The notes: generated by a model from the letters alone, not told the origin. A stretch of 64,000 nt of DNA from Thermococcus sp. 4557 (GCF_000221185.1 NC_015865.1:558001-622000); one strand, 5' to 3'; numbered from the stretch's first letter, positions 24,950-35,575 are shown. Program-made: numbers and translations.

Positions 24950-25029
24950 TGAAAGCGGGCTTTCATAAAATGTGCAATCTATGAAAGTGCACTTTCATAA
25001 AAGGTGCAGTTTGTGAAAGTCGGGTTTCA
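24950..25029. repeat. three 32-bp-spaced palindromes between argF and an RNA methyltransferase gene
   Basis: Three copies of a TGAAAG-N4-CTTTCA-like palindrome start at 24950, 24982 and 25014, exactly 32 bp apart (three helical turns). The middle one is a perfect 16-bp palindrome, TGAAAGTGCACTTTCA. The outer ones have spacers CGGG and TCGG; the last arm is GTTTCA. Each is followed by ATAAA, and the first two by AxGTGCAxT. They end about 13 bp before the TATA (CTTTTAAAC, 25042-25050) of the next gene, an activator-like position. Confidence 0.7.
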
Positions 25030-25070
25030 TAAACGAAGAACCTTTTAAACCCCTCTCTCTATCTCCCACC

Positions 25071-26000
25071 ATGCTCGAAAGGTTGTTTTCCCTCGGCTAC
25101 TCCAAGACCTTCGCGGAGCGCTATTACGAACTCTGGGGCGAGAGGGCATTGGCGATTGCCGAGGCTATGGAGAGGCCCCTGCCGAGGTGCTTCCGCGTAA
25201 ACACGCTCAGAATAGAGGTTCCCAAGCTCACCAAGCTCCTCAACAAGAAGGGCTTCCAGTTTAAACGAGTCCCCTGGGCGAGGGAGGGCTTCTGCCTGAC
25301 GAGGGAGCCATTCTCGATAACCTCCACGCCGGAATACCTGAGCGGTCTCCTCTACATCCAGGAGGCCAGTTCGATGTACCCGCCGGTGGCGCTCGAACCG
25401 AAGCCCGGCGAAACCGTTGCAGACATGGCGGCGGCACCGGGCGGAAAGACTAGCTACCTCGCCCAGCTGATGGAGAACGAGGGAATAATCTACGCCTTCG
25501 ACGTCGGGGAGGAGCGGCTGAAGGAAACTCGGCTCAACCTATCGCGCCTCGGGGTTACCAACACCGTCCTAATCCACAGCTCATCGCTCCACATCGAAGA
25601 ACTCGGAGTCGAGTTCGATAGAATCCTCCTCGACGCGCCGTGCACGGGCTCCGGAACGATACACAAGAACCCCGAGAGGAAGGCCAACCGCACGATGGAG
25701 GATGTAAAGTTCTGCCAGAACCTCCAGATGCAGCTCATCGAAAAGGCCCTCGAGGTTCTGAAGCCTGGAGGGGTTCTGGTTTACTCTACCTGCTCCCTCG
25801 AGCCGGAGGAGAACGAGTTCGTGGTTCAGTGGGTTCTTGAGAACTTCGACGTTGAACTGCTCCCGCTCCGCTACGGCGAGCCTGCTTTGACGAGCCCCTT
25901 CGGAATCGAGCTCAGCGAGGAGATAAGGAAGACAAGGCGCTTTTACCCCGACAGGCACGGGACGAGCGGCTTCTTCGTTGCGAAGATTAAGAAACTCTGA
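25071..26000 (+). CDS. RsmB/NOP2/Sun-family RNA m5C methyltransferase
   Basis: A 309-residue SAM-dependent RNA cytosine-5 methyltransferase. N-terminal RNA-binding part (PLPRCFRVNTLRI, LYIQEASSMYPPVAL), then the Rossmann domain with motif I VADMAAAPGGKTSYLAQL, motif IV DAPCTGSGTIHKNPE with the first catalytic Cys region and motif VI YSTCSLEPEENEFVV with the second. Size fits archaeal Trm4-like tRNA enzymes, but an rRNA substrate is possible. ATG 25071 is close to the expected transcript start from TATA at 25042-25050, so the mRNA is nearly leaderless. Confidence 0.9.
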   Translation: MLERLFSLGYSKTFAERYYELWGERALAIAEAMERPLPRCFRVNTLRIEVPKLTKLLNKKGFQFKRVPWAREGFCLTREPFSITSTPEYLSGLLYIQEASSMYPPVALEPKPGETVADMAAAPGGKTSYLAQLMENEGIIYAFDVGEERLKETRLNLSRLGVTNTVLIHSSSLHIEELGVEFDRILLDAPCTGSGTIHKNPERKANRTMEDVKFCQNLQMQLIEKALEVLKPGGVLVYSTCSLEPEENEFVVQWVLENFDVELLPLRYGEPALTSPFGIELSEEIRKTRRFYPDRHGTSGFFVAKIKKL

Positions 26001-26011
26001 GCACCCCAGAT

Positions 26012-26986
26012 TCAATCCTCCGAGTCCGGCGCGAGCTTCTCGTCGAGCTCCCTCAGCCTTTCAATGACGTCCTCGCTGAGGTTCTTCTCCAGCTCCTCCC
26101 GCGCGGCCTTGGCCAGCTCGAACTTCGAGTCGTACTTTCCGAGGGCAGTCCAGTGAATCTTCTTCCCCTCAACGAAAACGTCTATGTCGCAGAGGCGCTT
26201 GTAGCCGTGGTACTCGATGCCTTTGAGCAGGAACTTAACGCGCACCGGGTCTTCCCACGTCAGCAGCTTGAGCTTGTAAACCGGAACGCGCATGAACGGC
26301 CTCGGATAGTCCCAGTCCCAGCCCTCTCCAACGACGAAGCCAATGTCAAGGTCCTCAATCACCATCATGAGGCGCTCTATGTTCTCCTCGTAGCGCTTAT
26401 CGGTGTCGTAGATTTTAATCGTAATCTCGTTCCACTCTGGCATCAGCCTTAGCAGAAGGACTGGAAGGTCAACACTCAGCTCCCTGTAGACCCCAAGGAA
26501 GCCCCTGCGGACTAGAACGGCACCGTCGATGTCCTCCGGCCCGATTGGAGAGTTGAGCTTCTTCCTGGTTACGCCGATTATCGTGTCCCCCGCCTCGCCC
26601 TCGTCGAAGGCCGTTCTGATGTCCATGATTTCGCCCCCGTACTTCTCGGCCAGCAGCTTGAGCCCATCCTCAACGTTGGTGGGTATCCTCAGGAGGATTA
26701 GGGTGCTCTCAACGTGCACCTTCTCCACGGGGAGGTTTCGGTTGACGACCTCACTGAGAACAACCGGGGCGTGGGAACTCACGAGAAAGGCCGTCTCCGG
26801 CGGGATTGTCTCCTTCTTCCACTCCTCAGTCACGAATACTATCGTCTCAAACTCGCTGCTCCTCTTAATCGCCTCGTCGGTTGGAATCTCCTCAACGCCA
26901 AAGATACCCGATATGGCCTCCCTGACGGCGTCTCCATGGGAAGTCCGGAGGAAAATAATGGACGGTCCAAATCGGAGAACCTTCAT
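26012..26986 (-). CDS. conserved hypothetical protein, about 324 aa
   Basis: A soluble protein opening MKVLRFGPSIIFLRTSHGDAV with alternating helices and strands and a charged C-terminal helix (LSEDVIERLRELDEKL). No catalytic motif stands out. The start ATG 26986 overlaps the stop of the phosphoesterase gene as TGATG, with GGAGGGG ahead of it, so the two are translated together. Function unknown; coupling suggests a shared pathway with the phosphoesterase. Confidence 0.65.
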   Translation of the reverse strand: MKVLRFGPSIIFLRTSHGDAVREAISGIFGVEEIPTDEAIKRSSEFETIVFVTEEWKKETIPPETAFLVSSHAPVVLSEVVNRNLPVEKVHVESTLILLRIPTNVEDGLKLLAEKYGGEIMDIRTAFDEGEAGDTIIGVTRKKLNSPIGPEDIDGAVLVRRGFLGVYRELSVDLPVLLLRLMPEWNEITIKIYDTDKRYEENIERLMMVIEDLDIGFVVGEGWDWDYPRPFMRVPVYKLKLLTWEDPVRVKFLLKGIEYHGYKRLCDIDVFVEGKKIHWTALGKYDSKFELAKAAREELEKNLSEDVIERLRELDEKLAPDSED

Positions 26987-27564
26987 CACATACCCCTCCA
27001 CATCTTGTATCCCCTATCAAAATCCGTCCCGCCGGGGTACTTCACCCGGTAGGTCTTCCCGCTCGGGAGAAGAACGAAGTTGACACCGAGGACGCCGTTC
27101 AGACCCCTGTCTATCAGCTTGAAGTTGTGGCCGTAAAGTCTGAAATCGGCGTCCAGGCCGGCCACCTCCCTCCACGTGTGGCCGAGGGCGAACCTCTTCC
27201 CTTCTATCTCAACGATGGTCCCTGGCTCGACGACGCTTTCCCCGAAGAACTCCCTGACTACCTCGGGCTCATCCTCGTTGCCGGGAACCACGTAGAGTTC
27301 CGTCCCGGGGTTCTTGAGGACGCGGGCCAGCTTCCTCACCGCCCCAACGTAGAGCGGCTTCATGTCGGGTCTCCGCTCAAGCTTTATGTTGTCCGCGAGG
27401 TCGCCGGTGTGGATGATGTAATCCGGGTCAGTTTTCTCTATGAGCTCACCTATGAAGCGGTAGGCGCTCTCTGGGGTGTCGCTGATGTGCATGACCTTCG
27501 TTTCGTCGGTGGATGACAGCAACTCCAGGACTTTTTTCCGGAAGAGCGGGAGTTTTATCGGCAT
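26986..27564 (-). CDS. metallophosphoesterase (MJ0936/YfcE-like)
   Basis: A 192-residue calcineurin-like phosphoesterase. Metal motifs are VMHISDTPES (first Asp), IIHTGDLADN (GD), VVPGNEDEP where the usual GNH reads GNE, GHTW and YGHNF. The His-to-Glu change at the GNH site means the proton donor or metal ligand differs. The family hydrolyses cyclic nucleotides or phosphodiesters; substrate unknown. A shared divergent promoter region with TATA CTTATATATACC at about 27583-27594 separates it from the dehydrogenase gene. Confidence 0.85.
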   Translation of the reverse strand: MPIKLPLFRKKVLELLSSTDETKVMHISDTPESAYRFIGELIEKTDPDYIIHTGDLADNIKLERRPDMKPLYVGAVRKLARVLKNPGTELYVVPGNEDEPEVVREFFGESVVEPGTIVEIEGKRFALGHTWREVAGLDADFRLYGHNFKLIDRGLNGVLGVNFVLLPSGKTYRVKYPGGTDFDRGYKMWRGM

Positions 27565-27622
27565 TAAAGGAAATAGGAGCAGGGCTTATATATACCTTCG
27601 CCAAGTTACTAGGGGTGTTACC

Positions 27623-29348
<1,726 letters not shown>

Positions 29349-29451
29349 AAAAAGCGAAAAAGCTACATAATGTTTTTATATTTTGTCTATGCTTAATTTT
29401 TTTGGCACTTGGAAATAAGGCCACAAAGGCAACCTATGGGGGTGTCAGTCC

Positions 29452-30831
29452 ATGCGAAAAATAAGCTTCCTGATGGCGTTCTTAATCGCCGGATACGTCC
29501 TTGGAATATGGAACTTCCTGGTTCTGCCGAAGTACTACATAACCTTCGGGCTCAAAGGGTTCCTGATTTCACTCCTCCCGATGCTGGTGGCAATGTTCCT
29601 GATATACAGCGAGGCTGAGAGCACCAAGAAGACCCGCTACCTCATATACGAGCTGTTCTTTAAGATATCCAGGACTCCCGCGCTGATATTCAGCCTGCTG
29701 ATGTTCCTGATGATAATGCTCGGCGTCACCACCTACTACTCCTCCTACGGCCTCGCCCTCATCTTCGGGATGGGCTCGAGGTACATCCCCATCCTGGCCG
29801 TTGGAACGATTCTGCTCTCCGTTCTGATGCTCGTAATGGCAAAGGGCAGAACCCTCGAGTTCATCTCGGTCATCTCGATACTCTTCGTTCTTTTCGCCCT
29901 CGCTTCGGCGTTCATGATCAGGAACCAAGCGCTCAGCATGGTCACCGCGCCGCAGGCGGTCCAGTACATGGAGGGTGCGGTATCCTCGATAACGTCCTTT
30001 GATCTGCCCCTGACCACGAGGGGAGTCCTCTTCATGGTCGTTTCAGTCTTCATATCCCTCGGCCTTGGCGCGGGGGTTTACTACGTCCTGGGCAGCTTCA
30101 CCCCGGAGGAGCTCGACCTGAGGAAAGTTCTCGCGGCGGTTTTCGTTCTCCAGATAATCCTCAGCTTCGCCGCGGCTTTCACCGTCGCCTACTCCCTGGG
30201 CGCCGCCTACCAGGCCTACGGCGAGGCGTTCCAGAACCCGAACATCCCCGCAGATGAATCAATGAAGCTTTTCATGAAGTTCAACGACCTCAAGGACTAC
30301 GCCACCAACAGCGATAAGAGTCCGATGGACTCGATAGAGGTCTTCTACTCGATACCCGCCGTCCTGAGGGGCAACGTGCCCAACGACACGACCCTCATAG
30401 CGCTCCTGATGCTGTCCCTCTATCTCGCCGGCCTCACGACCATAATCATCCTCATCGAGATGGGCAGCCAGATGCTCTCCGAGGTTATGCAGCTTGGAAG
30501 AAACCAGAGCCTGGGGTTCGTGGGCATCATCGGCATGATAGTGGCCGGCGCCATGGTGGTGGGCGACGTCAGGACGATGTTCGTCGTTGTGCCGTTTGCC
30601 GTGGCGGCGCTCATGGCCGCGGTCGAGAGCTACCCGCTGCTTTCCTCCGAGCTGACGCACAATAAGGCGGTAGTCTCAGCCGTGATGCTGCTCCTCTTCG
30701 CCAGCGGGCTGGCGACCCTCTACTACTCGCTCACCGCCCCGAAGATGCCGGTGAAGATCGGCGCGGTGCTGGGTCTCGTGCTCCTCGTGCCGGTGCTCAT
30801 GAACGGCATGCTCTTGAAGGCCCGCCGCTGA
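29452..30831 (+). CDS. polytopic membrane transporter-like protein
   Basis: A 459-residue integral membrane protein with about 11-12 hydrophobic segments and one larger loop (residues about 260-305, with PADESMKLFMKFNDLKDY). The layout and glycine-rich segment GLGAGVYYVLGSF resemble secondary transporters of the LeuT-fold/sodium symporter type, but I cannot see a diagnostic motif. TATA-like GTTTTTATATTTTG near 29371-29385; start ATG 29452 with GGGGGTGTC upstream. Monocistronic between Nep1 and aIF5A. Confidence 0.65.
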   Translation: MRKISFLMAFLIAGYVLGIWNFLVLPKYYITFGLKGFLISLLPMLVAMFLIYSEAESTKKTRYLIYELFFKISRTPALIFSLLMFLMIMLGVTTYYSSYGLALIFGMGSRYIPILAVGTILLSVLMLVMAKGRTLEFISVISILFVLFALASAFMIRNQALSMVTAPQAVQYMEGAVSSITSFDLPLTTRGVLFMVVSVFISLGLGAGVYYVLGSFTPEELDLRKVLAAVFVLQIILSFAAAFTVAYSLGAAYQAYGEAFQNPNIPADESMKLFMKFNDLKDYATNSDKSPMDSIEVFYSIPAVLRGNVPNDTTLIALLMLSLYLAGLTTIIILIEMGSQMLSEVMQLGRNQSLGFVGIIGMIVAGAMVVGDVRTMFVVVPFAVAALMAAVESYPLLSSELTHNKAVVSAVMLLLFASGLATLYYSLTAPKMPVKIGAVLGLVLLVPVLMNGMLLKARR

Positions 30832-30905
30832 ACATTTCCCCTTTTCAAAAATTTTTTAAAGACCCTTCCCAATCGGTTTTAGAACGCTTATGGGAGGTCT
30901 GAAAA

Positions 30906-31316
30906 ATGGGAGACAAGACCAAGGTTCAGGTTAGCAAGCTCAAGCCCGGAAGGTACATCCTTATCGACGGTGAGCCCTGCAGGATCGGCAACATAACCGT
31001 TTCCTCACCAGGTAAGCACGGTTCAGCCAAGGCCAGGATCGAGGCCGTTGGAATCTTCGACGGCAAGGTCAGGAGCATCGTCAAGCCCACCAGCGCGGAG
31101 GTTGACGTTCCGATCATCGACAAGAGAACCGCTCAGGTCATCGCCATGACCCCGGACACCGTCCAGATCATGGACATGGAGACCTACGAGCTCTTCGACA
31201 TCCCGATCGAGGGCGGCGTCGCCGACGAAGTCAAGGACCAGCTCAAGGAAGGCATCAACGTCGAGTACTGGGAGACCCTCGGCAGGATCAAGATCATGAG
31301 GCTCAAGGGCGAGTGA
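30906..31316 (+). CDS. eif5A: translation initiation factor aIF5A
   Basis: aIF5A (EF-P homologue) relieves ribosome stalling and needs deoxyhypusine/hypusine made from spermidine. The 136-residue protein has the SH3-like N-domain with the modified lysine at position 37 in [10 protein letters not shown], and an OB-fold C-domain ([19 protein letters not shown]). TATA-like TTTTTTAAAG at 30851-30860, ribosome site GGAGGTCT. The polyamine-pathway gene agmatinase follows 73 bp later with its own TATA, an apt neighbour. Confidence 0.96.
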   Translation: MGDKTKVQVSKLKPGRYILIDGEPCRIGNITVSSPGKHGSAKARIEAVGIFDGKVRSIVKPTSAEVDVPIIDKRTAQVIAMTPDTVQIMDMETYELFDIPIEGGVADEVKDQLKEGINVEYWETLGRIKIMRLKGE

Positions 31317-31389
31317 GCCCTCTATTCTATTTAACCCCTTTTCTGAAACCTTTTAAGGAGTCTTCTTCAATCCCCTTGGAGGTGGGAGT

Positions 31390-32256
31390 ATGGACTTCCT
31401 CTACACTTACGAGACTCTCAAGCTCGAGTTCCCGCTCGTCGAGCCGGAAGAGGCGGCCTTCACGATCCTCGGCGTCCCCTTCGACGGCACGACGAGCTTC
31501 AAGGCAGGGGCACGCTTTGGACCGACGCTCATCAGGCACGCGACGCTCAACCTGGAGAGCTACGTGCTCGACTACGGCATCGACATTGCCGAACTCCCGA
31601 TAGCGGACATCGGGGACGTCGCGGTTGTCGCAGGGGACCCAAAGAAGACGACCGACAGGGTTAGGGAGACGGTTGAGGAACTGAAAAAGGCGAATCCAAA
31701 GACCATTCCGATACTCCTCGGCGGTGAGCACTCCCAGACGCTTGGAGCGGTCGAGGCACTGAAACCGAAGAGCTACGTCGTCTTCGATGCCCACCTTGAC
31801 CTTCGCGAGAGTTACGAGGACAACCCATACAACCACGCCTGCGTGGCTAGGAGGATAGGCGAGCTGGGAGTCAGGGAAGCCATGTTCGGGATAAGGAGCG
31901 GCACGAGGGAGGAGGTGGAGTACGCGGAGAGGGAAGGTATAGCGTGGGTGCACGCGAGGGACTACGACTTCGATGCCTTCGTCGAGCTGGTGAAGCCCCT
32001 CCCTGAGCCGGTTTACCTCTCGGTCGATATCGACGCGTTCGACCTTTCCCTGGTTCCCTCAACCGGAACCCCCGAAGCAGGGGGTTTGAGGTTCTGGGAC
32101 GTTGTCGAAGCCGTGGAGTGGCTAGTGGAGAACAAGAGAATAGCAGGCTTTGACATAATGGAGGTCGCGGGGAGCGAGCTTGGTGACGTTACCGCGCTGA
32201 CGGCGGCAAAGCTGCTGTTCTATTTCATAGGGGCGATGGGAACGAGAAGGCCCTGA
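31390..32256 (+). CDS. speB: agmatinase (ureohydrolase)
   Basis: A 288-residue arginase-superfamily enzyme that removes urea from agmatine or an aminopropyl derivative on the route to spermidine. Manganese-site motifs are GGEHSQTLG, FDAHLDLRE, NHAC and SVDIDAFD, followed by GTPEAGG. GGAGGTGGG precedes ATG 31390, and TATA CCTTTTAAGG lies near 31348-31357. In Thermococcus the true substrate is reported to be N1-aminopropylagmatine; sequence alone cannot tell. Neighbour of aIF5A, whose modification consumes its product pathway. Confidence 0.93.
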   Translation: MDFLYTYETLKLEFPLVEPEEAAFTILGVPFDGTTSFKAGARFGPTLIRHATLNLESYVLDYGIDIAELPIADIGDVAVVAGDPKKTTDRVRETVEELKKANPKTIPILLGGEHSQTLGAVEALKPKSYVVFDAHLDLRESYEDNPYNHACVARRIGELGVREAMFGIRSGTREEVEYAEREGIAWVHARDYDFDAFVELVKPLPEPVYLSVDIDAFDLSLVPSTGTPEAGGLRFWDVVEAVEWLVENKRIAGFDIMEVAGSELGDVTALTAAKLLFYFIGAMGTRRP

Positions 32257-32262
32257 GCTCTT

Positions 32263-32952
32263 TCATTCTTTCACGTGGTCCGGCTGGGGAAGTATATCAA
32301 CGGACGTGGCTCCAAACTGCACGGGGGCGTTTTCGAGGGGCTTCTTCATGGAGTATGGATATTCCAGCTTGAAGACCATGAGTATTCCGGTTCCAAAGCC
32401 GAGAAGCTCCATAACGACGTCCTGCGTCTTGTTGCTCATGCTCTCGTAGAGCCAGGGCATGTCCGGCTGGAGGGCCACCTCAAAGAACTCCCACGCAATC
32501 CCAACGAGAACGAGGGCGAAGAGGCTTATGGAAACTATCTTCAGCGGGCTCCAGTGGAGGTTGTATGTCCTCGACGATTCCAGGACGACCTCGTTGAATA
32601 TAACCCACGTCACGAGGCCGCCCAGGTAGTGGCTCGGGACGTCGGCGCCCTTCCAGACCTGGTTGTAAAGGTCAAGATGAAGGAATGGGACGTTGAGAAA
32701 AGTTATGTGGGCCGCCATGAATATCGCGAAGAGTGCGTAGATGCTGTCGTTGTAGAAGGGGCTGACCCACGGCCAGATTCTTCTGCTGGGGCGGGGGTAT
32801 ATCTTCCGGACGATGCTTGGAACGAAGAGGGCGAATAGACCCGCGGCAGCGCTGAGAATCTGGTCAAACTTTCCGTACATGAGGGTGCTGATAAGGCCGA
32901 AGAAAACGATGGCCCTGGCGATCATAATTATTCCCTTTTCCCAAGTCCGCAT
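32263..32952 (-). CDS. DUF2238-like (YjdF-type) membrane protein
   Basis: A 229-residue protein with about six hydrophobic segments. Features of the DUF2238 group are visible: SHYLGGLVTWVIFNEVV, GIAWEFFEVAL with a membrane-buried acid pair, and KTQDVVMELLGFGTG. The ends are charged. ATG 32952 follows GGTGAT. Promoter TATA AAGTATATAAGG on the minus strand near 32998-33009. Convergent with speB with a 6-bp gap. Function unknown. Confidence 0.72.
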   Translation of the reverse strand: MRTWEKGIIMIARAIVFFGLISTLMYGKFDQILSAAAGLFALFVPSIVRKIYPRPSRRIWPWVSPFYNDSIYALFAIFMAAHITFLNVPFLHLDLYNQVWKGADVPSHYLGGLVTWVIFNEVVLESSRTYNLHWSPLKIVSISLFALVLVGIAWEFFEVALQPDMPWLYESMSNKTQDVVMELLGFGTGILMVFKLEYPYSMKKPLENAPVQFGATSVDILPQPDHVKE

Positions 32953-33248
32953 TCAAATCACCTTCCCCTCCCACGTAATTCCATAATCCGCCGAACCTTA
33001 TATACTTGTCGGCCAAAAATGGGCCTTATCCGAACTAAAACGAGCCGAAACAAAAACCAACTTGGTGATAAGCGTTGATGGAAGAATTGGAGAGACGCAT
33101 ATAATGCTCCTTATCTCCCTTTTGATTCCCTCATCTCGAGCAGGCTCCTATCGCTGCCCTTTTGGTACAATGTTCTAAACGTTGCCCCAGTGTCGCGTTC
33201 AGCCCACAAAGCCTTAAATAGAACTTTTTTCATCAGTCAGAATTGGTG
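32953..33248. other. divergent intergenic region, about 295 bp
   Basis: It holds the leftward promoter of the DUF2238-like gene (TATA at about 32998-33009) and, at the other end, TTAAATAGA at 33213-33221 for the CBS-domain gene. The 180 bp between contain another A/T-rich CATATAATG at about 33104-33112 and no open frame or structured RNA that I can support. It is longer than promoters alone require. Confidence 0.5.
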
Positions 33249-33749
33249 ATGGCCGTGGAAGTCGAGTCCGCCCTTGAGAGATTCCACTCACTCAAGCTGA
33301 CCGACATAATGCCGAGATTCGAAACGATGCCCGTGGTAACGGCAGATTCCGACCTCCTCAACGTCCTCAAGATACTCAGAACCAGACACCACGTTTGGGT
33401 GGTTGAGGGCAGGGAGAACATGAAGTTAGTGGGAGTCATCAGGTACATAGACGTCATAGACGTCCTTCTGCCGCCTGAGGCCCACAGGTTCAAGCTGGGA
33501 ATGACGAGCAAAACCATGCGCTCGATGCTCGGCGGCGCCACAAAGGCGGAGGACGTGGCCGAGAGGCACGTGCTGACAATTGATGAAGACGCGACAGTCC
33601 TTGACGCGCTGATGAAGATGCGCAAGTATAAGATTCAGGTGCTGGCGGTTGTAAAGGACGACAGGCTGGTTGGTGAGGTGAGCCTCCGCCTGCTGATAGA
33701 CGAGCTGCTTAGACTGCTGCGGGTGGGTGGTGCCCAATGGAGAGCGTGA
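33249..33749 (+). CDS. CBS-domain protein
   Basis: About 166 residues forming a tandem CBS pair (Bateman module): first repeat around KLTDIMPRFETMPVVTADSDLLNVLKILRTRHH, second around ERHVLTIDEDATVLDALMKMRKYKIQVLAVV. Such pairs bind adenosyl ligands and gate partner proteins. TATA at 33213-33221 puts the transcript start near 33240, so ATG 33249 would be almost leaderless; GTG 33255 with GGTGAT is the alternative. It overlaps the antiporter gene by 13 bp, so it is probably the regulatory subunit of that antiporter. Confidence 0.85.
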   Translation: MAVEVESALERFHSLKLTDIMPRFETMPVVTADSDLLNVLKILRTRHHVWVVEGRENMKLVGVIRYIDVIDVLLPPEAHRFKLGMTSKTMRSMLGGATKAEDVAERHVLTIDEDATVLDALMKMRKYKIQVLAVVKDDRLVGEVSLRLLIDELLRLLRVGGAQWRA

Positions 33750-35056
33750 CGTGGCTTCTCTTCGCCCTTGGACTCTCGCTAATCCTTGCGAAGATAGGGG
33801 ACAGCATCATCGAGCGCTACGAGCTCCCGGGAGTCCTTGGGGAGCTGCTGATGGGAATGATACTCGGGAACCTGGTCTACTTCGGCATAGTCGCGCCCCA
33901 GTACCTCCCGATAGTCAGCGGTGAGACCTTCACCACGGACATGACGGTGGTGGCCAACTTCCTCGCCAAGCTGGGCATAATATTTCTCCTGTTTCTCGGT
34001 GCCCTCGATGCGGACCTCGAACAGCTCAAGAAGACGGGCCTCACGGCCACAGTCTCGACGGTTCTCGGTGTCTTCGTCCCCCTAGTCCTCGGCTGGTTCG
34101 CCCTCATGGAGATGGGCTACCCGAGCAGGGAGGCCTTCGCGGGCGGCGTTCTCCTCACCGCGACCAGCATCGGCCTGACCGTCAGGGTGATGATGGATTT
34201 GGGGGTTCTCAAAAGTGAGGTTGGCGCGGCCTCCCTGAGTGCGAGCGTTATGGATGATTTTCTTGGTATAGCCCTTGTCATCTTTGCCGTTGGAACCGGG
34301 AGCCTGATAGAACTGAGTGTCAAGATAATCGCCTTCTTCTTGATAACCGGTGTCATCTGGTGGTTCCTCGTCGATTATTACATAAAGTTCGCCGAGAGGC
34401 TTCACGTTGAAAAGGGAATCCTCGGAGCGGTTCTCGGAATGACCTTCCTCTTCGCGGCTTTGGCTGAGGGCTGGTTCGCGGCCGCTATCGAAGGTGCGTT
34501 CATGATGGGCCTCGTCCTCTCAAAGCTCCCCGAAGGAAAGCGCATCATGGAGGACGTGAAGGCCATCGGCTACGGCCTGCTTATACCGTTCTTCTTCGTC
34601 CACACGGGGGCGATGCTCAACCTCACCGTCTTCGAGAACGCCAACGCCCTGATCCTTGCCGCCGTCCTAACCGCCGTTGCCGTTTTCGGAAAGGTGGCGG
34701 GAAGGGGGCTGGGAGCCTGGATAACCGCCTGGGGGCGCGGAAGGGACTTCCTCTTCACAAAGAAGAACTTCCAGATGTCGCTCCAGATGGGCATCGGTTC
34801 GGTTCCGAGGACTGAAGTTGCGCTCGTTGACCTGATGGTGGCAATTCACGGCGGCGCGATAAGTCCCGAGCACGCCCCGGAGTTCATAGCGGCGACCCTG
34901 ATATTCATAACGGTCTCCGTGCTGATAACCCCGCCGCTCCTCAAGTGGGCGTTCAGGGAGGAAATAGAGACAACGAGGGCGCAGAAGGCCAGCGCAAAGG
35001 TCGAGAGGATAGAGAACACGAAGAAGAGGATAAAAGAACTGAAGGGCTCCGGGTGA
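33737..35056 (+). CDS. CPA2-family cation/proton antiporter
   Basis: A 439-residue membrane protein with about 12 segments of the Kef/NapA-type (CPA2) family. Notable stretches: ERYELPGVLGELLMGMILGN, GIIFLLFLGALDADL, TATSIGLTVRVMMDLG, and SASVMDDFLGIALVIF carrying the DD pair typical of electrogenic exchangers. A short charged C-terminal tail (VERIENTKKRIKEL) is cytoplasmic. It lacks its own CBS or RCK domain, which the overlapping upstream CBS protein may supply in trans. Confidence 0.9.
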   Translation: MESVTWLLFALGLSLILAKIGDSIIERYELPGVLGELLMGMILGNLVYFGIVAPQYLPIVSGETFTTDMTVVANFLAKLGIIFLLFLGALDADLEQLKKTGLTATVSTVLGVFVPLVLGWFALMEMGYPSREAFAGGVLLTATSIGLTVRVMMDLGVLKSEVGAASLSASVMDDFLGIALVIFAVGTGSLIELSVKIIAFFLITGVIWWFLVDYYIKFAERLHVEKGILGAVLGMTFLFAALAEGWFAAAIEGAFMMGLVLSKLPEGKRIMEDVKAIGYGLLIPFFFVHTGAMLNLTVFENANALILAAVLTAVAVFGKVAGRGLGAWITAWGRGRDFLFTKKNFQMSLQMGIGSVPRTEVALVDLMVAIHGGAISPEHAPEFIAATLIFITVSVLITPPLLKWAFREEIETTRAQKASAKVERIENTKKRIKELKGSG

Positions 35057-35073
35057 GCCTTTCTCTTTTCCCA

Positions 35074-35544
35074 TCAGCCGAAAAAGGCCCCCATCATGTC
35101 CATCTGCTCCTCGCTCATGGACTTTATTTTGAACTCGGGCATCTCGGGGAGCAGTTTCTCGTATTCTTCCTTTGTAATCTCCTCGGCGTCTCCGTTCCTA
35201 ACGCGGTAGAAGACCCCGTACTCGGGGTCGCGGTACGCAACGAGGAACTCCTCGACCTCGATGTCGTCGAAGTCCACGAAGATGACGTTTCCGCCGGTGT
35301 AGGGGCGCCTGCACTTGAAGGGGAAGCTTGAGGAGTTGAGCATAGCATCGCCGAGGGCCTGGTTGGCCTTCTCGCCGTTTATCTCGGTCCAGAACCTCCT
35401 CCCCTCGAAGTCGCCCTCAACGACGATGAGAAACCTCTTCCCGTCGAGCTCGGCGACCGGGGCACCTTTCTCCGCGAGTATCTTGAACAGCTCGCCGATG
35501 GTCTCGGCGTTTCTAAGGGAAGCAACGAATCCTTCAACTTTCAT
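35074..35544 (-). CDS. conserved hypothetical protein, about 156 aa
   Basis: A soluble acidic protein starting MKVEGFVASLRNAETIGELF. It includes a possible redox or metal-free cysteine (KCRRPYTGGNVIFVDFDDIE) and methionine-rich C-terminus (MSEEQMDMMGAFFG). ATG 35544 after GGTGG; the longer in-frame start at 35616 would run through the promoter. No family recognised. Divergent from the ClC gene with a shared palindromic promoter. Confidence 0.62.
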   Translation of the reverse strand: MKVEGFVASLRNAETIGELFKILAEKGAPVAELDGKRFLIVVEGDFEGRRFWTEINGEKANQALGDAMLNSSSFPFKCRRPYTGGNVIFVDFDDIEVEEFLVAYRDPEYGVFYRVRNGDAEEITKEEYEKLLPEMPEFKIKSMSEEQMDMMGAFFG

Positions 35545-35575
35545 AGTTTCCACCGGTGGGGGTTCGGGAAGGAGG

